Source: Thiohalobacter sp.
GTDB lineage: Bacteria > Pseudomonadota > Gammaproteobacteria > Thiohalobacterales > Thiohalobacteraceae
DNA: 5,551 nucleotides
Assembly (NCBI GenBank): GCA_027030825.1
Contig: JALVEM010000027.1
Location: 1 to 5,551, forward strand
Reading direction: 5' to 3'
Shown here: positions 1 to 4,813 of the stretch, piece after piece
Layout of the letters: each line of letters opens with the position of its first letter
Numbering within the stretch: position 1 is the first letter of the stretch
Position numbers and translations under genes: made by a program
Notes under the pieces: model-generated
Database searches by the model: none
The model's input: only the letters and a program-made list of their open reading frames with translations
What the model was told of the DNA's origin: nothing

Positions 1-514
1 GAATGGCCTCCCCGACGTTCTCCGGCGTCAGGCCGCCGGCCAGCACCAGCGGCAGGGGCCGATTCTCCGGGATCCGGTCCCAGTCGAAGGTCTCGCCGGT
101 GCCGCCCTGCAGGGCCGGATGCCAGGCATCGACCAGCACGGCGCAGGCGCCGGCCTCGGCCAGCGCCGCCATTTCCCCGGCCAGGTCCACGTCCGGCCCC
201 ATGCGCACGGCCTTCATCCAGGGCCGGCCGAAGCGGCCGCACCATTCGGGCGACTCCTGCCCGTGGAACTGCAGCAGATCGAGCGGCACCTGCGCGAGCA
301 CCTTGCGCACGGCCTTCTCTTCGGCATCGACGAACAGGCCCACCCGGGCGACGAAGGGCGGCAGCGAACGCGCCAGCGCCGCAGCCTCGGGCGGCGCGAT
401 CGCCCGCGGGCTCGGGGCATGGAACACGAACCCCAGTGCATCGGCACCGGCCCCGATGGCCGCCATGGCATCCTCGCGGCGGCGGATGCCGCAGATCTTC
501 ACCCGAGTGCGCAT
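1..514 (-). CDS. trpF: Phosphoribosylanthranilate isomerase TrpF, C-terminus cut off by the window edge
   Basis: Catalyses the Amadori rearrangement of N-(5-phosphoribosyl)anthranilate to CdRP in cytosolic tryptophan synthesis. Translating the minus strand from 514 gives 171 residues of a TIM-barrel TrpF: MRTRVKICGI at the N-terminus with the catalytic Cys at residue 8, GFVF at 28-31, SPR at 35-37, GLFVDA at 59-64, LQFHG at 81-85, LVDAW at 127-131 with the catalytic Asp at 129, GGTGETFDW at 137-145, and LAGGLTPENV at 158-167. The family is about 200-210 residues, so roughly 35-40 residues lie beyond the left edge. The start is uncertain. ATG at 514 gives the usual short lead into KICG. Two in-frame ATGs at 547 and 544 overlap the truA stop and have a better ribosome binding site (AAGG six bases before 547), adding 11 or 10 residues. 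Lies downstream of truA on the same strand, probably in one transcript. Confidence 0.95.
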   Translation of the reverse strand, partial: MRTRVKICGIRRREDAMAAIGAGADALGFVFHAPSPRAIAPPEAAALARSLPPFVARVGLFVDAEEKAVRKVLAQVPLDLLQFHGQESPEWCGRFGRPWMKAVRMGPDVDLAGEMAALAEAGACAVLVDAWHPALQGGTGETFDWDRIPENRPLPLVLAGGLTPENVGEAI

Positions 515-543
515 GCCCCCGTCCGTCCGGCCCGGATCGTCCA

Positions 544-1338
544 TCATACCATGCCTTCCCCGCCGATCAGGGGCCAGACCGGCTCGGTGGGCAGGCCGAA
601 CCGCTCCGGATAGACGACCTGAACGAAATAGAGCCCCTCGGGCGGGGCGGTGATGCCGGCGGCGGTCCGGTCACGGCCGGCCAGTACCTCGCCCACCCAT
701 TCCACCGGCCGCTCGCCCCGGCCGACCTTGATCAGGGTGCCGGCGATATTGCGCACCATGTGATGCAGAAAGGCGTTGGCGGTGACATCGATGCGGATCA
801 GCTCGCCGTGCCGGGCCACGCGCAGGCGCTCGATGGTGCGCACCGGATGTTTCGCCTGACAGCCGGCCGCCCGGAAGGCGGAGAAGTCGTGCTCGCCGAG
901 CAGCAACTTGCCGGCTGCCTGCATGCGGCTGGCATCCAGTGGCCGGTGCTCCCAGCAGACCCGGCGCCGCAGCAGGGCCGGACGCTGCTCCCGGTTGAGG
1001 ATGAGATACCGGTAGGTGCGGGCCGTGGCGCTGTAGCGGGCATGGAAGTCCTCGTCCACGACCCGTGCCCAGCGCAGGCTCACCGCCCGCGGCAGACTGA
1101 CGTTGCCGCCCATGACCCAGGCATGCTCGGGGCGCATGGCCTCCGTGTCGAAGTGGATCACCTGGGCCGTGGCATGCACGCCGGTATCCGTGCGTCCGGC
1201 ACAGACCGTGCGCACCGGATGGTCCGCGACCTTCGAGAGGGCGTCCTCGACCGCCTGCTGCACGCTGCGGCAGTGATCCTGGTACTGCCAGCCGCAGAAG
1301 ACGGTGCCGTCGTATTCCACGCCCATGGCGATGCGCAT
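544..1338 (-). CDS. truA: tRNA pseudouridine(38-40) synthase TruA
   Basis: Converts uridines 38-40 of the tRNA anticodon arm to pseudouridine; cytosolic. The product is 264 residues (E. coli 270). It opens with MRIAMGVEYDGTVFCGWQ, has the catalytic loop AGRTDTGVHA at 47-56 with Asp51 as nucleophile, then SATARTYRY at 103-111, DFSAFRAAGC at 151-160, NAFLHHMVRNIAG at 188-200 and the C-terminal PPEGLYFVQV at 232-241, all in family order. ATG at 1338 is chosen because GAGG lies five bases upstream and the protein then begins as homologues do. A GTG one codon earlier (1341) is possible but leaves only two bases to the GAGG. The stop overlaps possible trpF starts (ATGATG at 547-542), suggesting translational coupling. 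Divergent from trxB. Confidence 0.97.
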   Translation of the reverse strand: MRIAMGVEYDGTVFCGWQYQDHCRSVQQAVEDALSKVADHPVRTVCAGRTDTGVHATAQVIHFDTEAMRPEHAWVMGGNVSLPRAVSLRWARVVDEDFHARYSATARTYRYLILNREQRPALLRRRVCWEHRPLDASRMQAAGKLLLGEHDFSAFRAAGCQAKHPVRTIERLRVARHGELIRIDVTANAFLHHMVRNIAGTLIKVGRGERPVEWVGEVLAGRDRTAAGITAPPEGLYFVQVVYPERFGLPTEPVWPLIGGEGMV

Positions 1339-1349
1339 CACATCCTCGC

Positions 1350-1379
1350 TTTACGCTCCAAACCGGGGGTTTGTATGAT
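1350..1379 (+). promoter_or_regulatory. Candidate sigma70 promoter for trxB
   Basis: TTTACG at 1350-1355 matches four of six -35 bases. TATGAT at 1374-1379 matches five of six -10 bases, with an 18-base spacer. A start point near 1386 would give a leader of about 50 bases before trxB. The spacer contains a perfect inverted repeat, AAACC-GGG-GGTTT (1360-1372). Seen in sequence; function inferred. Confidence 0.5.
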
Positions 1380-1380
1380 A
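1375..1380 (-). promoter_or_regulatory. Possible -10 box for truA, overlapping the trxB -10
   Basis: Read on the minus strand, 1380-1375 is TATCAT, five of six matches to TATAAT and 36 bases before the truA ATG. It is part of the palindrome GTATGATAC (1373-1381), whose other strand supplies the trxB -10. I see no convincing -35 at 16-18 bases, so the call is weak. truA must have some promoter in this divergent gap. Confidence 0.3.
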
Positions 1381-1423
1381 CGCCATCCCTCGCCCCGGCC
1401 CTGCCGGCGCGGAACCATTCAGC

Positions 1424-1430
1424 AGGAGGT
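1424..1430 (+). promoter_or_regulatory. Strong ribosome binding site of trxB
   Basis: AGGAGGT lies seven bases before the ATG at 1438. This near-perfect Shine-Dalgarno sequence fixes the trxB start and rules out the much longer open frame that runs in from upstream. Confidence 0.85.
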
Positions 1431-1437
1431 CAATCCC

Positions 1438-2400
1438 ATGAGCGAACCCCGTCACGCCCGTCTCATCATTCTCGGCTCCGGACCCGCCGGCTACACGGCA
1501 TCCATCTACGCCGCCCGCGCCAACCTGAACCCCCTGCTCATCACGGGCCTCGAACAGGGCGGCCAGCTCATGACCACCACCGAGGTCGAGAACTGGCCGG
1601 GCGGCCCGCCGGACCTCACCGGTCCGCAGCTCATGGAACAGATGCGCGAGCATGCCGAGCGGTTCAACGTCGAGATCGTCTTCGACCACATCAACGAGAC
1701 CGACCTCTCCACCCCGCCCTACACCCTCAAGGGCGACTCCGGCGTCTACACCTGCGACGCGCTCATCATCGCCACCGGGGCCTCGGCGCGCTACCTGGGC
1801 CTGCCCTCGGAGGAGAAGTACAAGGGGCGGGGCGTCTCCGCCTGCGCCACCTGCGACGGCTTCTTCTACCGCGACAAGCCGGTGGCCGTCATCGGCGGCG
1901 GCAACACCGCGGTGGAAGAGGCGCTCTATCTCTCCAACATCGCCTCCCACGTCACCCTGGTGCACCGGCGCGACGCCCTGCGGGCCGAGAAGATCCTCCA
2001 GGACCGCCTCTTCGCGCGCGCGAAGGAGGGCAAGGTCACCATCGAGTGGGATCACGTGCTCGACGAGGTGCTCGGCGACGACATGGGGGTGACCGGCATC
2101 CGCATCCGCAACGTCAAGACCGACGAGACGAAGGAGATCCGGGTCGACGGTGTGTTCATCGCCATCGGCCACAGTCCGAACACCGGGATCTTCGAGGGCC
2201 AGCTCGAGATGGAGAACGGCTACATCAAGGTGAAAAGCGGCACCGAGGGCGACGCCACCGCCACCAGCAAGCCGGGCGTGTTCGCCGCCGGCGACGTCAT
2301 GGACCACGTCTACCGCCAGGCCATCACCTCCGCCGGCACCGGCTGCATGGCCGCGCTGGACGCCGAGAAGTATCTCGACGCGCTCGAGGCCGGCGAGTAG
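1438..2400 (+). CDS. trxB: Thioredoxin-disulfide reductase TrxB
   Basis: FAD enzyme that uses NADPH to reduce oxidised thioredoxin; cytosolic and central to thiol redox balance. The product is 320 residues, essentially the E. coli length. Visible parts in order: the FAD-binding GSGPAG at 13-18, GGQLMTTTEVENWPG at 41-55, ATGA at 112-115, the redox-active CATC at 136-139 followed by DG, the NADPH-binding GGGNTAVEEA at 153-162 with HRRDALRAEK at 176-185 (the HRR that selects NADPH), and the C-terminal FAD motif FAAGDV at 282-287 followed by YRQAITSAGTGCMAALDAE. This is the low-molecular-weight bacterial type. The start is fixed by AGGAGGT seven bases upstream and by the short N-terminus. Divergent from truA, and followed by a 500-base repeat region rather than by a partner gene. 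No clear hairpin-plus-T-tract terminator directly follows the stop. Confidence 0.98.
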   Translation: MSEPRHARLIILGSGPAGYTASIYAARANLNPLLITGLEQGGQLMTTTEVENWPGGPPDLTGPQLMEQMREHAERFNVEIVFDHINETDLSTPPYTLKGDSGVYTCDALIIATGASARYLGLPSEEKYKGRGVSACATCDGFFYRDKPVAVIGGGNTAVEEALYLSNIASHVTLVHRRDALRAEKILQDRLFARAKEGKVTIEWDHVLDEVLGDDMGVTGIRIRNVKTDETKEIRVDGVFIAIGHSPNTGIFEGQLEMENGYIKVKSGTEGDATATSKPGVFAAGDVMDHVYRQAITSAGTGCMAALDAEKYLDALEAGE

Positions 2401-2427
2401 CGTAACCCTCCGATCTCATCGAACCAG

Positions 2428-2462
2428 AACGCTGAGGGCGCAGAGATGCAGAGAACGCGGAG
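2428..2462. repeat. Short degenerate 9-mer tandem array (AACGCNGAG type)
   Basis: Four consecutive units: AACGCTGAG (2428), GGCGCAGAG (2437), ATGCAGAG (2446, one base short) and AACGCGGAG (2454). Arrays of this ACGCRGAG kind are, from general knowledge, scattered in intergenic regions of many Proteobacteria. No function is evident. Confidence 0.6.
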
Positions 2463-2477
2463 GGATATATTCTGGTC

Positions 2478-2506
2478 GTTCCGAAGCACGCGGGCTTGTC
2501 CGGAAC
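2478..2506. repeat. Degenerate hairpin copy related to the 137-bp element
   Basis: GTTCCG (2478-2483) pairs with CGGAAC (2501-2506), and AAGC (2484-2487) pairs with GCTT (2494-2497) around a short loop. Layout and wording (TTCCG-AAGC...GGGCTT-TCCGGAA) match the complete hairpin at 2556-2587, so this looks like a decayed copy. Confidence 0.5.
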
Positions 2507-2510
2507 CACA

Positions 2511-2574
2511 CCTTTGGTCATCCCGGAAACCCGCGCAACATCCACCTTTAAGTCATCCCGGAAGCCCGCGCAGC
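2511..2574. repeat. Direct repeat: half copy beside the full element
   Basis: A CCTTT segment followed by GTCATCCCGGAARCCCGCGC appears twice: 2511-2539 and 2545-2574. The main part (2517-2539 and 2552-2574) is offset by 35 bases and differs at few positions. The first copy has only the left arm of the hairpin and lacks its complement, so it is a partial duplication. Confidence 0.65.
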
Positions 2575-2688
2575 GGGCTATCCGGGATCCAGAAAAAGCG
2601 TCAGCCGCGGCGACAGGGATCAGCGTGGTTTCTGGATTCCGGGTCTCGCTCCCCCGGCTCAAGGCCGGGCTCGCTCGCCCGGAATGAC
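2552..2688. repeat. 137-bp two-hairpin inverted-repeat element (MITE/REP-like)
   Basis: Begins GTCATCCCGG and ends with its near complement CCGGAATGAC. The left hairpin is nearly perfect: TCCCGGA (2556-2562) pairs with TCCGGGA (2581-2587), AGCCCGC (2563-2569) pairs with GCGGGCT (2573-2579), with a three-base loop and one bulged A at 2580. The inner arms TCCAGAAA (2588-2595) and TTTCTGGA (2629-2636) are perfect complements. The right hairpin uses ATTCCGGG (2636-2643) with CCCGGAAT (2678-2685) and CCCGGC (2653-2658) with GCCGGG (2664-2669). The core at 2596-2628 has no coding potential. Resembles the common TCATTCC...GGAATCCAG intergenic repeats of Proteobacteria. No transposase is present. Confidence 0.7.
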
Positions 2689-2747
2689 GAAGAAATGGGC
2701 ACTCGCTCCGCATGACGGAAAACCATCAAACCTTTCGCGGGTTTCAT

Positions 2748-2796
2748 GGATTTCGTGGCCGACAATCCCTTTCCATGGATTCGGTGGATTCCGTGG
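2748..2796. repeat. GGATTYSGTGG short repeats
   Basis: Three copies: GGATTTCGTGG at 2748-2758, GGATTCGGTGG at 2777-2787 and GGATTCCGTGG at 2786-2796. The last two overlap by two bases, giving a 9-base period. CATGGATT leads into the first two. Read on the minus strand, the ATCCA/CCACG wording is of a kind I associate with dispersed repeats in proteobacterial genomes. No coding signal. Confidence 0.5.
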
Positions 2797-2802
2797 CTAT
2801 TC

Positions 2803-2892
2803 TTCCAGCTTCCAGCTTCCAGCTTCCAGCTTCCAGCTTCCAGCTTCTTGCTTCTGAATTCTGAATTCTGGATTCTGGATTCTGAATTCTGA
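2803..2892. repeat. Heptanucleotide tandem array, 12 full units plus 6 bases
   Basis: A continuous 7-base register: TTCCAGC six times (2803-2844), TTCTTGC once (2845-2851), TTCTGAA twice (2852-2865), TTCTGGA twice (2866-2879), TTCTGAA once (2880-2886), then the incomplete TTCTGA (2887-2892). All full units share TTC and a purine at position 6 or a close variant, so sub-blocks changed while the period held. It contains three EcoRI-type GAATTC sites. Six identical units make it a candidate for copy-number variation between strains. Confidence 0.9.
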
Positions 2893-2946
2893 CGCGCTAG
2901 CTTCAATCCACAGAAACACCGGGGTGGCGCCGCCGGCCATCTGCGT

Positions 2947-2952
2947 TACCAT
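2947..2952 (+). promoter_or_regulatory. Possible -10 box just before aat
   Basis: TACCAT matches TATAAT at four of six positions and ends seven bases before the aat ATG at 2960. No good -35 is evident upstream. If used, transcription would begin at or very near the start codon. Weak call. Confidence 0.2.
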
Positions 2953-2959
2953 TGATCGC

Positions 2960-3715
2960 ATGACGCGACCCTTTCAGGGCCCCTTCTGGCTCGGCAGGCA
3001 TCCGGATGCCCCCTTCCCGCCGGTGGAGTATGCGCTCGACGAACCCAACGGGCTGCTGGCGCTGGGCGGCGACCTCACCGTCACGCGCCTGCTCAATGCC
3101 TACCGGCACGGGATCTTCCCCTGGTACAGCGCCGGCCAGCCCATCCTCTGGTGGTCGCCCGACCCGAGACTGGTCCTGTATCCGGACGAGATCCGCATCT
3201 CCCGCAGCCTGCGCAAGCGGCTGCGCCAGCGCCCCTTCGAGATCCGCTTCGACACCGCATTCGCCGAGGTTCTGGCCGGCTGCGCTGCGCCCCGCCCCGG
3301 CGAGGCCGGCACCTGGCTGCTTCCCGAAATGCAGGCCGCCTACCTCGAGCTGCACCGGGCCGGCTGGGCCCACAGCGTGGAGGCCTGGCAGGGCGACCGC
3401 CTGGTCGGCGGACTCTACGGCGTGGCGCTGGGCGGCGTGTTCTTCGGAGAATCCATGTTCGCGCGGGAGAACGATGCTTCCAAGATCGCCCTGGTGCACC
3501 TGACCGTCCGGCTCCAAGAACTCGGCTACCGGCTGATCGACTGCCAGGTGCACACCGATCACCTCGTCCGCATGGGCGCCCGCGAGATTCCGCGCAGCGA
3601 CTTCCTGGCCGCCATCGGCAGGATCGAGCCGGAAGCCCCGGGAACCTGGGAGACACCCGTGGATCTGACCGATCGGGTACTGGAACGAATCGCCGCCGGA
3701 GGCGAGACGCGATGA
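2960..3715 (+). CDS. aat: Leucyl/phenylalanyl-tRNA--protein transferase Aat
   Basis: Transfers Leu or Phe from aminoacyl-tRNA to N-terminal Lys or Arg of proteins, creating N-degrons read by ClpS/ClpAP; cytosolic. The product is 251 residues (E. coli 234). Motifs from residue 1 at 2960: EPNGLLALGGDL at 28-39, GIFPW at 51-55, ILWWSPDPR at 62-70, GTW at 117-119, VGGLYGV at 149-155, FFGESMF at 161-167 and LIDCQV at 192-197, whose Asp194 and Gln196 match the catalytic Asp186/Gln188 of E. coli. ATG at 2960 is preferred because GTG at 2924 would add 12 residues that match nothing in the family. Neither start has a Shine-Dalgarno sequence. The stop overlaps the bpt start (ATGA at 3712-3715), so the two are surely co-transcribed. 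The C-terminus runs about 20 residues past the usual end. Confidence 0.96.
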   Translation: MTRPFQGPFWLGRHPDAPFPPVEYALDEPNGLLALGGDLTVTRLLNAYRHGIFPWYSAGQPILWWSPDPRLVLYPDEIRISRSLRKRLRQRPFEIRFDTAFAEVLAGCAAPRPGEAGTWLLPEMQAAYLELHRAGWAHSVEAWQGDRLVGGLYGVALGGVFFGESMFARENDASKIALVHLTVRLQELGYRLIDCQVHTDHLVRMGAREIPRSDFLAAIGRIEPEAPGTWETPVDLTDRVLERIAAGGETR

Positions 3716-4443
3716 ACCGCGATCGGCTGCCCACACACATCCACCTTTTCCGCGGGCCGGGCACCCCCTGCAGCTACCTGCCGGGGCGGGAATCCACCAG
3801 CGAATGGGTGGACCCCGCCATCCTCGGCCAGGCACTCTACGACCGGCTGATCGAACTGGGTTTCCGCCGCAGCGGCGACCACGTATACCGCCCCGCCTGC
3901 CTGGGATGCCGGGCCTGCGTCCCGGTGCGCATCCCGGTCGACCGGTTCCGGCCCTCGCGTCGCGACCGCCGTTGCCGGCGCCGCAACGCCGATCTCGCCA
4001 GCCGCTTCGTGGAGCCTCGGTTCACGGATGAGTATTTCGCGCTCTACAGCCGCTATCTCGCTGCCCGGCATCCGGGCGGCGGCATGGACGACCCCGATCC
4101 GGAAGACTTCCTCGAGTTTCTGACGAGCGACTGGTCCGACACCCGTTTCCTGGAGATCCGCGCGCCGGATGGCAGGCTGATGGCGGTGGCCGTCACGGAC
4201 CTCCTCGATCAGGGGTTTTCGGCGGTCTATACCTTCTACGAACCCGAAGAACCGTCCCGCGGACTGGGCAACTTCGCCATCCTGGAGCAGATTCGGCTCG
4301 CCCGGGAACAGGAACTCCCCTGGCTCTATCTGGGCTACTGGATCGAGGGCAGCGCCAGGATGGCCTACAAGGCCCGGTTTCTCCCCCAGCAGCGCCGCCT
4401 GGGCAACCGCTGGGTCGAGGTCGCTGCGACGGATGCGGGTTGA
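3712..4443 (+). CDS. bpt: Aspartate/glutamate leucyltransferase Bpt (ATE family)
   Basis: Transfers Leu from Leu-tRNA to N-terminal Asp or Glu, making a primary N-degron for ClpS/ClpAP; cytosolic. The product is 243 residues, typical of bacterial Bpt. The N-terminal ATE domain shows PCSYLPGRES at 19-28 and the cysteine cluster CLGCRAC at 63-69, with Cys20 a likely partner. The C-terminal ATE domain shows YTFYEPEEPSRGLGNFAILEQI at 173-194 and WLYLGYWIEG at 204-213 followed by MAYKARFLPQ. The cysteines match those of eukaryotic Ate1 that bind metal or a cluster; I infer the same possibility here. The start is fixed by the ATGA overlap with aat and by GGAGG nine bases upstream (3698-3702). Older annotations call this family arginyltransferase; the bacterial branch next to aat is leucyl-specific in the studied case (Vibrio). 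A terminator-like palindrome follows. Confidence 0.95.
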   Translation: MNRDRLPTHIHLFRGPGTPCSYLPGRESTSEWVDPAILGQALYDRLIELGFRRSGDHVYRPACLGCRACVPVRIPVDRFRPSRRDRRCRRRNADLASRFVEPRFTDEYFALYSRYLAARHPGGGMDDPDPEDFLEFLTSDWSDTRFLEIRAPDGRLMAVAVTDLLDQGFSAVYTFYEPEEPSRGLGNFAILEQIRLAREQELPWLYLGYWIEGSARMAYKARFLPQQRRLGNRWVEVAATDAG

Positions 4444-4479
4444 ATTCGTCCCGGACGCCGCCATATGGAGGAACGAGCA

Positions 4480-4515
4480 CCCGATCCGCGCGGATCGGGC
4501 GTGATTTCTTTGTTT
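4480..4515 (+). terminator. Rho-independent terminator after aat-bpt
   Basis: A perfect 20-base palindrome, CCCGATCC-GCGC-GGATCGGG (4480-4499), can form an 8-bp stem with a four-base loop. It is followed by a T-rich run, TTTCTTTGTTT (4505-4515). It lies 36 bases after the bpt stop. The T-run is interrupted, so efficiency may be partial, which could let some transcription pass into infA. Confidence 0.7.
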
Positions 4516-4537
4516 CGGGTCGAGCTGCCGCTATAAT
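4510..4537 (+). promoter_or_regulatory. Sigma70-like promoter of infA
   Basis: A perfect TATAAT at 4532-4537 with TTGTTT at 4510-4515 (16-base spacer) or TTTGTT at 4509-4514 (17-base spacer) as -35. A start near 4544 would leave a leader of about 29 bases containing the ribosome binding site. The -35 lies in the T-tract of the preceding terminator. Confidence 0.7.
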
Positions 4538-4555
4538 GCGCGGCACTTCGCACCG

Positions 4556-4561
4556 GGAGGT
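4556..4561 (+). promoter_or_regulatory. Ribosome binding site of infA
   Basis: GGAGGT eleven bases before the infA ATG. The sequence is strong but the spacing is longer than the usual 5-9 bases. Confidence 0.65.
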
Positions 4562-4572
4562 ATCGGAACCGC

Positions 4573-4791
4573 ATGGCAAAGGAAGATCACATCGAAATGG
4601 AAGGCACCGTCATCGAGACGCTGCCCAATACCATGTTCCGCGTCGAGCTGGACAACGGCCACGTCGTGACCGCGCACATCTCCGGCAAGATGCGCAAGAA
4701 CTACATCCGCATTCTCACCGGCGACCGGGTGAAGGTCGAGCTGACGCCCTACGATCTGACCAAGGGGCGCATCGTCTACCGCTCCCGCTGA
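4573..4791 (+). CDS. infA: Translation initiation factor IF-1
   Basis: Binds the A-site region of the 30S subunit during initiation, together with IF-2 and IF-3. The product is 72 residues, the same length as E. coli IF-1 and nearly identical to it as far as I can recall: MAKEDHIEMEGTV at the start, then LPNTMFRVELDNGH (17-30), SGKMRKNYIRILTGD (37-51) and LTPYDLTKGRIVYRSR at the end. It is a single OB-fold (S1-like) domain. It has its own promoter (TATAAT at 4532) and is set apart from bpt by a terminator-like palindrome, so it probably answers to growth rate independently of the N-degron genes. Convergent with clpA, with 22 bases between the two stop codons. Confidence 0.99.
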   Translation: MAKEDHIEMEGTVIETLPNTMFRVELDNGHVVTAHISGKMRKNYIRILTGDRVKVELTPYDLTKGRIVYRSR

Positions 4792-4813
4792 CGCGCCGGT
4801 ACCCCGCCCCGCT

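Larger units (their letters stand above)
2401..2959. other. Repeat-rich intergenic region between trxB and aat
   Basis: No gene is supported here. The open frames across it are built from repeats (for example a minus-strand frame at 2906-2601 that reads KLEAGSW repeatedly) and carry no family motif. The stretch contains, left to right, a degenerate 9-mer array, a degenerate hairpin, a half copy and a complete copy of a TCATCCCGG-bounded inverted-repeat element, a GGATTYSGTGG repeat, and a 7-bp tandem array. Only the last ~60 bases before aat look unique and could hold its promoter. Base composition turns less G+C-rich at 2700-2892. Confidence 0.8.

Noticed and set aside
436..2400. A 654-codon plus-strand open frame that would fuse about 334 extra residues to TrxB
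   Set aside because: The upstream part is antisense to truA and trpF, which are clearly real, and has no family motif. AGGAGGT at 1424-1430 fixes the TrxB start at 1438.
1351..2405. Long open frames on both strands across trxB (318 codons on minus, 344 on plus in another frame)
   Set aside because: High-G+C shadow frames. Their translations are low-complexity Arg/His/Gly or Val/Gly/Asp-rich, while trxB itself is unambiguous.
2556..2587. Rho-independent terminator of trxB
   Set aside because: The hairpin is strong, but it lies 156 bases after the stop and is followed by an A-rich rather than T-rich run on the trxB strand, so it is better explained as part of the repeat element.
2446..2715. 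Plus-strand small frames of 89 and 63 codons in the repeat region
   Set aside because: They are translated inverted-repeat DNA, cross the hairpins, lack a good ribosome binding site and match nothing I know.
2803..2892. CRISPR array
   Set aside because: Units are 7 bp and contiguous with no spacers; no cas gene nearby.
2601..2906. Minus-strand 101-codon frame with repeated KLEAGSW
   Set aside because: The peptide repeat is only the translation of the 7-bp tandem array and the other intergenic repeats; no ribosome binding site and no domain.
2924..2959. GTG start for Aat adding 12 residues
   Set aside because: No ribosome binding site, and the added residues do not fit the N-terminus of the family; ATG at 2960 preferred.
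3559..4464. Minus-strand 301-codon open frame opposite bpt and the aat end
   Set aside because: Shadow of two well-supported plus-strand genes; no motif and no plausible start signal.
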